Shown: positions 37,216-46,190 of the stretch, in pieces
Layout: every line of letters starts with the position of its first letter
Numbering within the stretch: position 1 is the stretch's first letter
Origin: Candidatus Hamiltonella defensa 5AT (Acyrthosiphon pisum)
GTDB taxonomy: Bacteria > Pseudomonadota > Gammaproteobacteria > Enterobacterales > Enterobacteriaceae
Assembly (NCBI RefSeq): GCF_000021705.1
Contig: NC_012751.1
Coordinates: 62,001-126,000 of the forward strand
Direction of reading: 5' to 3'
DNA length: 64,000 bases
Position numbers and translations under genes: made by a program
The notes under the pieces: generated by a model
Database searches by the model: none
Told to the model about the DNA's origin: nothing
The model's input: the letters and a program-made list of their open reading frames with translations, nothing else

Positions 37216-37833
37216 TCATTCATTGACAGAGCCACTGAACCAAGCGTTCAATTTATTTTGTAATTTATCAATCCCTATTTTTTTCAAGGATGAAAATACA
37301 TCTACTTCAATATCGCCCATAAAAGGCAAAATGGCTTCTTTTACCATATCAAGTTGTATTTTACTGGCTGACCTGGACAGTTTATCCACTTTAGTCAAGA
37401 GTAAATAAACAGGGATACGCTTGTTTATTGCCCAAACAATCATTTGCTGATCAAGATTTTTAAGAGGGTGGCGAATATCCATCAGTATGACTAAGCCTCT
37501 CAAACAATCACGTTTGTTTAAGTACTCATTTAATGCTTTTTGCCATTTGATTTTTATTGCTAATGGCACAGCCGCATAGCCATAACCCGGTAAATCAACT
37601 AATCGTATTCCTTCGGCCACTTCGAATAAATTAATGAGTTGTGTTCGGCCTGGTGTTTTACTGATTTTCGCTAAATTTTTTTGCTGAGTAAGTGTATTCA
37701 GTGCGCTGGATTTTCCCGCATTGGAACGGCCAGCGAAAGCAACCTCCATTCCTTGATCGGGAGGAAGATGATGAATATTCGGAGCACTCATCACAAAACG
37801 GGCTGAATGATAGTTGTCATTTGTTTTTTTCAA
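37216..37833 (-). CDS. engB: Ribosome biogenesis GTPase EngB (YihA/YsxC)
   Basis: EngB is an essential GTPase that helps assemble the large ribosomal subunit. It has 205 residues (E. coli 210). The G1 motif is GRSNAGKSSALN, G2 is GRTQLINLF, G3 is DLPGYGYA and G4 is LLTKVDKLS. The start follows the family. In E. coli this gene lies between spf and csrC with csrC divergent on its 5' side; the gap on that side here holds a CsrC-like RNA. Confidence 0.97.
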   Translation of the reverse strand: MKKTNDNYHSARFVMSAPNIHHLPPDQGMEVAFAGRSNAGKSSALNTLTQQKNLAKISKTPGRTQLINLFEVAEGIRLVDLPGYGYAAVPLAIKIKWQKALNEYLNKRDCLRGLVILMDIRHPLKNLDQQMIVWAINKRIPVYLLLTKVDKLSRSASKIQLDMVKEAILPFMGDIEVDVFSSLKKIGIDKLQNKLNAWFSGSVNE

Positions 37834-37949
37834 AATTTTTTCTCATTGAACAATCATTTTTGATGATTATATCTCATTTAAAAATAGATTTATTTTTTTA
37901 ATCTCAGCTCAATCAAATAGAGTAAAAATGATCTTACCTTTGTAAGGTA

Positions 37950-37978
37950 TTGACTATTCTAAAGTGTAGTTATATCTT
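37950..37978 (+). promoter_or_regulatory. Candidate promoter ahead of the CsrC-like RNA
   Basis: TTGACT (37950-37955), a 17-base spacer and TATCTT (37973-37978) make a reasonable sigma-70 promoter. A perfect inverted repeat, TACCTT-TGT-AAGGTA (37935-37949), abuts the -35 box and could bind a regulator. Its half-site TGTAAG resembles those of UvrY/GacA sites, but the orientation is not the known one. If used, the RNA would be about 490 bases; a closer promoter cannot be excluded. Confidence 0.35.
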
Positions 37979-38103
37979 AATTTTTTTTAAAAAAGTATTT
38001 TTTATTTTAAAAAACAAACAATTATTTTAAATTTAATCATCACTTTTTTTTAAATAGCTGTAACTCTATTGAGTAAATAAAGCAAATAAGTAGACTGAGC
38101 CTG

Positions 38104-38475
38104 AACATTTTTATGGCTCATAAAAATGTTAGATAGGTTTCATCCAAAGACACTGATGTCATCAGATGAAATGTAAGTAGTAAGGATACTGTTTTCAGAT
38201 CTAGGAAAGAGATGAAGCCAAGGAAGTGATATGGAGATCAAGTTTTTTTTCAGGATGAATAAAGGCAAACACAAAAAGGATGAAAGAAGAAAAAAATGGA
38301 TCAATAAGGATATGGTTAAAATGCATGGAATGCTTTATCAAAAGGAATGAGCCTTCTCAAATAAGCTTCAAAGGGGGGCGCGATTTTTTCGGTTACCTTG
38401 TCTAAAACGTACCTTCTTCAGAAAAAACTTGATTGCTTCAGTTACTGCTGATGCAACCAGGTTTTTTCTTTTTTT
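38104..38475 (+). ncRNA. csrC: Probable CsrC/CsrB-type CsrA-sequestering small RNA
   Basis: Ten GGA motifs lie within 163 bases (38184-38346), several times the chance expectation, and there is almost no complementary TCC. Several sit in the loops of perfect small stems: AGTA-AGGA-TACT (38179-38190), ATCT-AGGAAAG-AGAT (38199-38213), TGAT-ATGGAG-ATCA (38227-38240), TTC-AGGAT-GAA (38249-38259) and GCAT-GGA-ATGC (38323-38333). That is how CsrB/CsrC RNAs present sites to the translational regulator CsrA. A perfect 12-pair hairpin (38104-38130) stands at the 5' side and a strong terminator at the 3' end. The place and direction, divergent from engB, match E. coli csrC. The 5' end is uncertain. Confidence 0.75.
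38422..38475. terminator. Bidirectional Rho-independent terminator (CsrC-like RNA and aspC)
   Basis: A 14-position stem (38428-38441 with 38448-38461, two mismatches and one G-T pair) is flanked by AAAAAA on the left and TTTTTTCTTTTTTT on the right. It can end the forward RNA and also transcripts coming from aspC on the reverse strand, about 115 bases after the aspC stop. Confidence 0.8.
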
Positions 38476-38578
38476 GATGAGAGATTAACAGTACATCCGT
38501 TCATAAAAAAGCGGTTTGGCACTTAGCGGTTTTTCAGTGATTGATTCGCTTATTTTCTGTGATGATTAAACCAGTTTT

Positions 38579-39769
38579 TCAAATAACTGCCGCGATGGCT
38601 TCACATAAAGGCACCATATTATTGAGCGTCATCGCGGCCACATTCACTCGCCCAGAGTTAACGGCATATACCCCAAATTTTTCACGCAAACGTAACACCT
38701 GCTCCGTTTTTAAACCACTAAACGAAAACATGCCTTTTTGATCGATAATAAAACTAAAATCTTGATTCGCACCTTTTTCTTTTAAAGTTTGAACAAATAA
38801 TTGACGCATCCTCTGAATACGCTGGCGCATATCTGTTAATTCTTTTTCCCAATCATTGCGTAATATATCGTCAATTAAAATCGTTTCTACTATCGCGCCC
38901 CCATGAGCGGGGGGATTTGAATAGGTGGCTCGTATGATGGTTTTGAGCTGACTCAATGCTGCCTCGGCGGTTTTATCATCACCTGCCACAATGGTGCAGG
39001 CGCCAACCCGCTCGTTATACAGCCCAAAATTTTTCGAATAAGAGCTACAAACCATAAATTCAGCATGCTTTTGAGAAAAAATCCTCAGACCTTCTGCATC
39101 CTCTTCTAAACCTCGCCCAAAACCCTGATAGGCAAAATCAAATATGGGTAATCCGCCTTTCTTTTTTATGAATTCCGCCAGTACTTCCCATTGTTCTTTT
39201 GTCGGGTCAATCCCCGTTGGGTTATGACAGCATCCATGAAATAACACCAAATCTCCAGGCTGGATTTTTTCTAGAGAATTTAACATCGCTGTGAAATTTA
39301 AACGGTGATGTTCTGCATCATAATAATCATAATCAACGATTTGAAGCCCTACCGAAGAGAAAATCTGATTGTGATTTGGCCAGGTGGGTCGGCTTAGCCA
39401 AACTCGTTTGACGCCTGCTTTTTTGGTGACAAAATCAGCAGCAATACGAAGGGCACCTGTTCCGCCGGGGGTTTGTGCCGTACGGGCTCTTTTATCCATC
39501 AAAATAGGGTGAGCTCTTCCGAATAAGAGATCCTGTGTACAGGCCGCGAATTTTTTTAATCCATCAATCCCTAAATAATTTTTGGTTTTTTCATGGTCAA
39601 GTAAATGTTGTTCTGCTTTTTTTACCGTATTTAATATGGGTGTATTCCCTGTTTCATCCATATAAATCCCAATGCCTAAATTAATTTTACAATCTCGAGG
39701 GTCTGCATTAAAACTGTCTGCCAATCCTAAAATAGGATCGGGCGGAGCGTTTGTGATTTTTTCAAACAT
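38579..39769 (-). CDS. aspC: Aspartate aminotransferase
   Basis: AspC is a PLP enzyme that interconverts aspartate and 2-oxoglutarate with oxaloacetate and glutamate; it can also transaminate aromatic keto acids. The ATG at 39769 gives 396 residues, the E. coli length; a TTG two codons earlier is unlikely. Motifs include QTPGGTGALRIAADF, HGCCHNPTGIDPT, FDFAYQGFGRGLEEDAEGLR and the PLP-lysine block SSYSKNFGLYNERVGA. Resemblance is higher to AspC than to TyrB. It may serve the last step of Phe/Tyr synthesis with the nearby chorismate mutase, which is inference. Confidence 0.95.
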   Translation of the reverse strand: MFEKITNAPPDPILGLADSFNADPRDCKINLGIGIYMDETGNTPILNTVKKAEQHLLDHEKTKNYLGIDGLKKFAACTQDLLFGRAHPILMDKRARTAQTPGGTGALRIAADFVTKKAGVKRVWLSRPTWPNHNQIFSSVGLQIVDYDYYDAEHHRLNFTAMLNSLEKIQPGDLVLFHGCCHNPTGIDPTKEQWEVLAEFIKKKGGLPIFDFAYQGFGRGLEEDAEGLRIFSQKHAEFMVCSSYSKNFGLYNERVGACTIVAGDDKTAEAALSQLKTIIRATYSNPPAHGGAIVETILIDDILRNDWEKELTDMRQRIQRMRQLFVQTLKEKGANQDFSFIIDQKGMFSFSGLKTEQVLRLREKFGVYAVNSGRVNVAAMTLNNMVPLCEAIAAVI

Positions 39770-40122
39770 GTTCAATTTCCATGATTGGGGGATTCGTTGT
39801 ATTAAGCTGAGAGATTACCCTCAATTCATTATTTTGCCAATCTTCCGGTCGTATTAACATCAATTTTGAATAGCTAATATATGGCAATATTAACCAAGCA
39901 GATTTTAAAATAAGCACTATTTTTGGGGATGTTCAAATACGATTGAGATGCGATTTAGAAGGTAGAGTGACCATGGGTTGTCTTAAGAGCTTGCTGTTTA
40001 TGAGAGAGTTTAGGTTTTTTACCTCTTAACTTTGCCTTTTGCTCTGTTATGATTTAAAAAATTTAGACATCATTCTAAGAAATACCATTTTTTATCTTAC
40101 TTTATGAAAAAGGCTTTATTGG
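39770..40122. other. Divergent intergenic region aspC/hinT
   Basis: 353 bases without a coding frame I can support. It should hold the promoters of aspC (reverse) and hinT (forward). The only assignable element is the hinT promoter near its right end. No palindrome or repeat of note was seen. Confidence 0.5.
40026..40053 (+). promoter_or_regulatory. Candidate sigma-70 promoter of hinT-lpoB
   Basis: TTAACT (40026-40031), 16 bases, then TATGAT (40048-40053), placing transcription start about 60 bases before the hinT ATG. The -10 box matches at five of six positions, the -35 at four. Confidence 0.4.
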
Positions 40123-40473
40123 ATGAGTAAAGAGACCATTTTTAGTCAAATTATCAGAAGAGAAATTCAGGCTCACATTCTCTATCAGGATGAACTGGTG
40201 ACCGCTTTTAGTGATATATCTCCTCAAACACCGGTACATATTTTAATTGTTCCTAACGTTTTTATCCCAACCTTGAATGATGTGAAAAAGCAGCATGAGC
40301 CGGCTTTGGGTAGGATGATCACGGTTGCCGCTAAAATTGCACACGAAAAAGGGATTTCAGCAGATGGCTATCGGCTCGTTATGAATTGCAATGATCACGC
40401 GGGACAAGAAATTTATCATATTCATATGCATCTGTTGGGTGGCTGCCCATTAGGGCCGTTATTTAAAGGATAA
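40123..40473 (+). CDS. hinT: Purine nucleoside phosphoramidase HinT (HIT family)
   Basis: HinT hydrolyses adenosine phosphoramidates. It has 116 residues (E. coli 119). The histidine triad is HIHMHLLGG near the C-terminus, and [23 protein letters not shown] at the start matches the family. It is followed 8 bases later by lpoB. In E. coli ycfL lies between them; here that gene is absent. Confidence 0.95.
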
Positions 40474-40481
40474 AAATAGTC

Positions 40482-41078
40482 ATGAAGAAATATCTTCTGA
40501 GTGCTTCCATCGTCTTTCTGTTGGCCAGTTGTGCTCAGCCGCCCGCAAAAATAGGGCGGCCATCGAAAAGCGAACCATCCACTGTTTCTACCGATTCACC
40601 TGAGGGTATCTCCTCCGAGTCAGCAGAAATAGGTATCGTGCCTTTGACCCCTAAGATTAAATCATTTGATTGGTCAGTTCCTATGAAGCCACTCGTTGAA
40701 AATATGAGTCAAACGAAGGATCTGCCTAATGGAAGCGTTTTATTGGTAGATACCGTCAAAAATAATACGAATGGGTTATTACAGATAGAAAAAGCCACTG
40801 AGAGCTTGCTACATATTTTATCCTCCAATAATACGTTTTTTTTAATTTCAGCCAATCAACTGGCGAAGGCCAAAACAGCACTCGGGATCTCAAAGCAAGA
40901 TAACCTCAGCTCACGTAGTAAGGCGATTGCTTTGGGGCGATATCTGAAAGCGGAGTATGTGCTCTATACGGATGTCAGTGATGACATTCAATCTCCTGTG
41001 ATCAATATGGAATTGATGCTAGTGAAAACGGGTGAAATTATTTGGGCGGATAAAACAGCAATGACGCTTGCACCTTAG
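40482..41078 (+). CDS. lpoB: Outer-membrane lipoprotein LpoB, activator of PBP1b
   Basis: LpoB is an outer-membrane lipoprotein that reaches through the periplasm to stimulate the peptidoglycan synthase PBP1b. It has 198 residues (E. coli 213). The lipobox is FLLASC with Cys17. A Pro/Ser-rich disordered stretch (about 18-65) precedes the folded domain, which includes [41 protein letters not shown] and [16 protein letters not shown]. It is coupled to hinT and overlaps the end of convergent hrpA by 4 bases. Confidence 0.92.
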
Positions 41079-44000
41079 CCTTGGCCTTGGCCGTTTATTT
41101 GTTTATTTATCGCATTTAATACGCGTTTTTCTGAAATAGGGTATGCAGTACCGAGTTGCTGTGCGAATAAGCTGACACGCAGCTCTTCCAGCATCCAATG
41201 TACTTCTTTTATCTCTTTTTCCTTTTCTCTCCATTCCGTCAATTGATTTTTCCATTTTATCCACAAATCGTTCAGTGCGTGTATTTTTGCCATATTCGAT
41301 CGATCTGTTTGCAACTGAGAGGGTAATTTTTCCAACCGTCTTTCAATCGCTTTCAAATAACGCAAAATATCAGCCAAAGGCTTTAAGCTGTTATCACTAA
41401 TAAAATAAGGACAAACCAACCCTTCTAATTGCTGTTTCATATCAGTAAAAGCGGGAACTTGTGCGAGATTACAACCCGCTTGTAATTTTTTGTGAATAGA
41501 AAAAGCCTTATCCAATATTTGTTGAACTTCTCTCGTTATTTTTTCTGAGACCTCATATACCTTGGGCCGTATCTTTTCTTTTAAAATCAAGAATTCAGAT
41601 TGTGTCCACACAAGACCACCATATTCAGCCATCAGCTTGTCTACCGAGCAGGCGACACAATCTTCTAGCAATGCCGGTATATTTTCATACGGATTAAAAT
41701 AAAGCCCTAATTTTGATTTATTAAACCATTTTTGACGTAAAGCCTGAGCAGGAGAAGCCATATTTAGCAAAAGCAGACGTCGGAGTCCCTTCCACATCAT
41801 TATTTTTTGCTGCTGCTTTGTTTCAAATAAACGCAGTGCAACAGAATGGGTTTCATCCACCAACGCGGGATAATGTTTAATAGAATAATTTTCTTGAGTG
41901 CTTTCATAGTAAAGAGGCACGGTGCCAAAATTCCATTCTTTGAGATTCTGTTTTTCGAAAGTGCAGTTTTCTATCAAGGTACTGCGCGTTTTTTTAAACT
42001 GTCTTGTCAGTTCTTGCCGTAAAACTTCAAGATCTTTTCCTTCTTTTATCATTTGATTTTGATCATCCAAAATGCGAAAAGTGATTTTAAGATGCTCAGG
42101 CACTTGATGCCACTGCCAATCTTCTCTTGTTATTTTGACTCCGCTCATCTGCCATAATTTTTTCTCAATGGCACTTAAAAATGAACCTGATGAAGGCCGG
42201 ATACTCTCTAAAATGGCCTGTGCATAATTGGGCACAGGAACAAAATGTCGTCTCAGTTTTTTAGGCAGGGATTTGAGCAAGGCTGTGATGAGTTCAAACC
42301 GCATGCCCGGCACTTGCCAATCAAAACCTTGAGACTGTATTTGATTCAACATCACGAGTGGAATATGAACGGTGACCCCATCGGTTTCGTTGCCCGGCTC
42401 GAATTGATAGGATAGGTCTAATTTAAATGCTTCCTGGCTCCAAAAATCAGGAAAATCTTCTTCAGTGATCTCCTGTGCGTTTTCTGTAATCAGCATTGAT
42501 TTATCAAAATTCAGTAGATCAGGGTCAGTTTGAAACACTTTTTTCCACCAATGATTAAAATGGCGTGAAGAGACCACTTCCTGGCCAATCCGTTGATCAT
42601 AAAATTCAAATAATGTGTGATCATCGACCACAATATCCCTGCGTCGGGATTTATTTTCTAACTCTTCGGCTTCTGACAACAGCTTTAAATTTTGGTGAAA
42701 AAAAGCATGAGTCGTTTCCCACTCCCCCTCAACCAGTGCTTGTCGAATAAATAAGGATCTGCATAATTTTGGATCAATCGCGCCATAATTGATTTTTCGA
42801 TCATAAATAATCGGCAGTCCAAACAAGGTAACTTTTTCATGGGCAATCACTGCCCCTTTGTTTTTTTCCCAATGAGGTGCACTGTAATGACGTTTGAGCA
42901 AATGTCCTGCTAAGGGTTCTAGCCACTCAGGTTCAATACGTGCAGCGATATGCCCCCACAGTCGACGAGTTTCAAGTAATTCAGAGACCATAATCCACTT
43001 AGGTGGTTTTTTAAACAAACAAGAGTGCGGAAAAATCGCGAAGCGTATGTTACGAGGGCCTGTAAATTCATGGCTTTCCATGTCTTTTTGTCCAATATGA
43101 GATAACAAACCCGTTAAAAGAGCCGTATGAACATGAAAATAATGGGGCTCAGTGTGATTGATGGATAATGTCAATAGACCTAATTTTTGAGCACTTTTTT
43201 TGAGTTGAGAGTAAATATCCTGCCATTCGCGCACTCTCATATAATGCAGAAACTCTCGATGACATAATTGACGAAATTGATTGACAGATAAAGCGTTCTG
43301 CTGTTCTTCGATATAATTCCATAGATGAATAAAAGCGACAAAATCGGAGTCTTTATCCGAAAAACGATGATGTTTTTCATCGGCCGCCTGTTTTTTATCT
43401 TGAGGCCTTTCACGTGGATCCTGGATAGAAAGTGCCGCCGCAATAATCATCACTTCCTGAACGCAGGACCTAGATTGAGCCGCTAAAATCATTCGACCCA
43501 ATCTCGGGTCAATGGTCAACCGTGACAATTGCCGGCCTATTTTTGTCAGATTGGGTTTTGGGGAATGCTCAATCGCCCCAAGTTCTGACAATAACGCGAT
43601 GCCATCTTGAATCCGGCGTTTATCAGGAAGATCAATAAAAGGAAAAGAAGTGATATCCCCTAAATTAAAAGCCATCATTTGTAATATCACGGCTGAAAGA
43701 TTCGTTCTTGAAATTTCTGGATCGGTAAAAACAGGGCGTGATAAAAAATCCTGTTCTTCATAGAGTCGAATGCAAATTCCGCTGGAAATTCGTCCACAAC
43801 GCCCTTTGCGTTGATTGGCAGCAGCCTGGGATATCGGCTCCAAGGATAATTTCTGAATTTTAGTACGAAAACTATAACGGCTGATTCGAGCGGTTCCCGT
43901 ATCTATCACATATTTAATACCAGGCACCGTGAGAGAGGTCTCCGCGACATTCGTCGCCAAAACAATACGTCGCCCCACATGTGATTGAAAAATTTTTTTT

Positions 44001-44803
44001 TGCTCAGCATAAGATAAACGTGAATACAAAGGTAATATCTCAGTGTGAGATATATTTTCTTGGCGCAGCACCTCTGTTGCATCACGGATTTCTCGTTCTC
44101 CACTCATAAAAATTAAAATATCGCCCTGAGTGGATTCTCGATATAGCTCATTCACAGCATCTATCATTGCTTGAAGCCCTTCTCCTTCGCTTTCATTTGT
44201 TTTTTGGGGGGGGCGATAACGCACTTCAACGGGATAACTCCGGCCTGACACTTCAATCATCGGTGCTTGATTAAAATGATCAGAAAATCGCTGTGAGTCT
44301 AGAGTGGCCGAGGTAATGATGATTTTTAAATCTGGCCTTTTAGGAAGGAGTTGCCGTAGATATCCCAAAATAAAATCAATATTCAGGCTGCGTTCGTGGG
44401 CTTCATCAATAATAATGGTGTCATATCGCATCAAAAGACGATCATGTTGAATCTCAGCCAGTAAAATGCCGTCGGTCATCAATTTTATTGCGGTGTTTTC
44501 ATTGATTTTTTGATGAAAACGCATTTGATAACCCACACGTTCACCAAGAGGCGTTTTGAGTTCATCGGCAATCCGCTGAGCAACGCGATAAGCGGCCAAA
44601 CGGCGTGGTTGCGTATGACCTATCATCCCTGTAACACCGCCACGCCCTAATTCCAAACATATCTTAGGCAGCTGGGTTGTTTTTCCAGAGCCTGTTTCAC
44701 CCGAGATAATCACGACCTGATGACGCTCGATAGTTTCGCAGATTCTTTGTTTTTGTTGTGTAATCGGTAAATTTTGTGGGTATTCAAAGATAGGATGGTT
44801 CAT
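41075..44803 (-). CDS. hrpA: ATP-dependent RNA helicase HrpA (DEAH box)
   Basis: HrpA is a DEAH/RHA helicase implicated in rescuing stalled or collided ribosomes. It has 1242 residues, about 60 fewer than E. coli. The missing part is the N-terminal extension: Walker [11 protein letters not shown] is already at residue 36 or so. [52 protein letters not shown] and QRKGRCGR follow. The winged-helix, OB and long C-terminal domains align throughout to the end. The start overlaps the bcp remnant stop by 4 bases (ATGA), so the shorter N-terminus seems genuine. Confidence 0.96.
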
Positions 44804-45285
44804 TTAGCAATGGATCGATCAGATTCTTTCAGATAATCAATGACGGCTGTATGGTGGTCGCTGGTTTTAAAATCATCAAATACTTTTTCTATTTTACCTG
44901 TGGGATCAATGAGAAAACTGATGCGATGGATCCCATCATATTTTTTACCCATAAAATTTTTTTCACCCCAAACCCCAAATTGCTCTGAAACCTGATGATT
45001 GGCATCAGAAAGCAAAGTAAAATTTAACAATTCTTTTTCATGAAATTGAAATAATTTTTGTGGAGGATCGGTGCTGATGCCTAATATTTCAACACCGAGT
45101 GCTTTTAATTTATCCATATTGTCTCGTAGTGCACAAGCTTAAACGGTACAGCCTGGCGTCATCGCTTTGGGATAAAAATAAATCAACACTCTTTTTGAAG
45201 AAAAATCATTTAAATGAATGATTCCACCGTCTTGATCTAATAAAGCAAATGTTGGCGCCATATCGCCTGCTTTTAAAGGGGACAT
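44800..45285 (-). pseudogene. bcp: Thioredoxin-dependent thiol peroxidase Bcp, nonsense mutation
   Basis: The frame from the ATG at 45285, preceded by a GGAGAG site, reads as a full Bcp peroxiredoxin (161 codons before the stop; E. coli 156). It contains one TAA at codon 49 (45139-45141). The codon sits between Cys46 (TPGCTV) and Cys51 (ACALRDNMD), where relatives have Gln, so a single CAA-to-TAA change explains it. The rest of the frame is undamaged up to KESDRSIAK. Reinitiation at the ATG at 45117 would yield 105 residues without the peroxidatic cysteine. Loss is recent; a sequencing error is possible. The distal frame still feeds into hrpA by a 4-base overlap. Confidence 0.9.
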
Positions 45286-45333
45286 AGATTCACTCTCCAA
45301 ATATGGTTTTTGAATAAATTTTTTTAAAGTAGT

Positions 45334-45990
45334 CTATGAAAAATTTGTTTCCATATGAGTTTGACGATATTCAATCAGATCCTCAATACTTAAAACCGTC
45401 ATTTTATGTTTTTTTGCAAACGCAATCACTTCAGGGGCACGCGCCATGGTGCCATTGTCATTAGTGAGTTCACATAACACCCCCGCAGGTTTTAAACCCG
45501 CCAACCTTGCCAGATCAATCGCCGCTTCTGTATGCCCAGAACGACCCAGAACGCCTTTGGGATGCCCTTTTAAAGGGAAAACATGGCCTGGACGATGAAG
45601 ATCAGCAGGCTTTGCTGTCTGTGATATCGCCGCTTTAATGGTGGTGATCCGATCTGAGGCTGAAACCCCTGTGGTAACCCCTTTTGCTGCTTCAATACTG
45701 ACTGTAAAAGGGGTTTGAAAAGTACTGGAATTTTTTTCAACCATCATCGGTAGTTCAAGCTGTTGGCAACGTTCTTCAGTTAAACAAAGACAAACAATAC
45801 CACTGCCATGACGAATCGTCAGGGCCATTTGTTCGACCGTCATGGTTTCTGCCGCAAACACAAAATCGCCTTCATTTTCGCGATTTTCATCATCCAGCAC
45901 CATAACACCATGACCGTTTTTTAAATTCTCCAGTGCCTTTTTGACGCGGGCCACAGAATTTCCGAAATATTCAAGACAGATCTGATTCAT
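45334..45990 (-). CDS. ribB: 3,4-dihydroxy-2-butanone 4-phosphate synthase
   Basis: RibB converts ribulose 5-phosphate to the four-carbon riboflavin precursor. The ATG at 45990 has an AAGGA site seven bases upstream and gives 218 residues (E. coli 217); the open frame upstream adds 12 unrelated residues. Acidic active-site loop VMVLDDENRENEGDFVFAAE, RHGSGIVCLCLTEE, GVTTGVSASDRITTI and HRPGHVFPLKGHPKGVLGRSGHTEA are intact. The gene stands alone as in E. coli, but the roughly 200 bases upstream contain no FMN riboswitch. Confidence 0.96.
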   Translation of the reverse strand: MNQICLEYFGNSVARVKKALENLKNGHGVMVLDDENRENEGDFVFAAETMTVEQMALTIRHGSGIVCLCLTEERCQQLELPMMVEKNSSTFQTPFTVSIEAAKGVTTGVSASDRITTIKAAISQTAKPADLHRPGHVFPLKGHPKGVLGRSGHTEAAIDLARLAGLKPAGVLCELTNDNGTMARAPEVIAFAKKHKMTVLSIEDLIEYRQTHMETNFS

Positions 45991-46190
45991 GAAAAATCCT
46001 TCTGTGAAAGACGAACAAACCATCATTAGGAGAATCTTTAGCTAAATACCTAAAAATGATGACAATCAATAATATTAAATTATTGATATGATTTAAATAT
46101 GATCAAATCTATTTGTCATTAGAATAAAATTGTTTAGCCATAGAGTGGTTTTTGTTTGTTTTAATTCTGATAAGCGTATTAAAAATATTT

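Noticed and set aside
38231..38350. A 39-codon open frame (starts MEIKFFFRMNKGK) with an apparent AAGGAAG ribosome site
   Set aside because: It lies within the GGA-rich part of the CsrC-like RNA. The purine-rich text explains both the ribosome-like site and the Lys/Arg-rich composition; no homologue is known to me.
37834..38578. Spot 42 (spf) sRNA next to engB
   Set aside because: The conserved Spot 42 5' end and its GC-rich terminator are not present; the GGA repeats fit CsrC instead.
45991..46190. FMN riboswitch upstream of ribB
   Set aside because: None of the conserved FMN-aptamer blocks are recognisable in either orientation.
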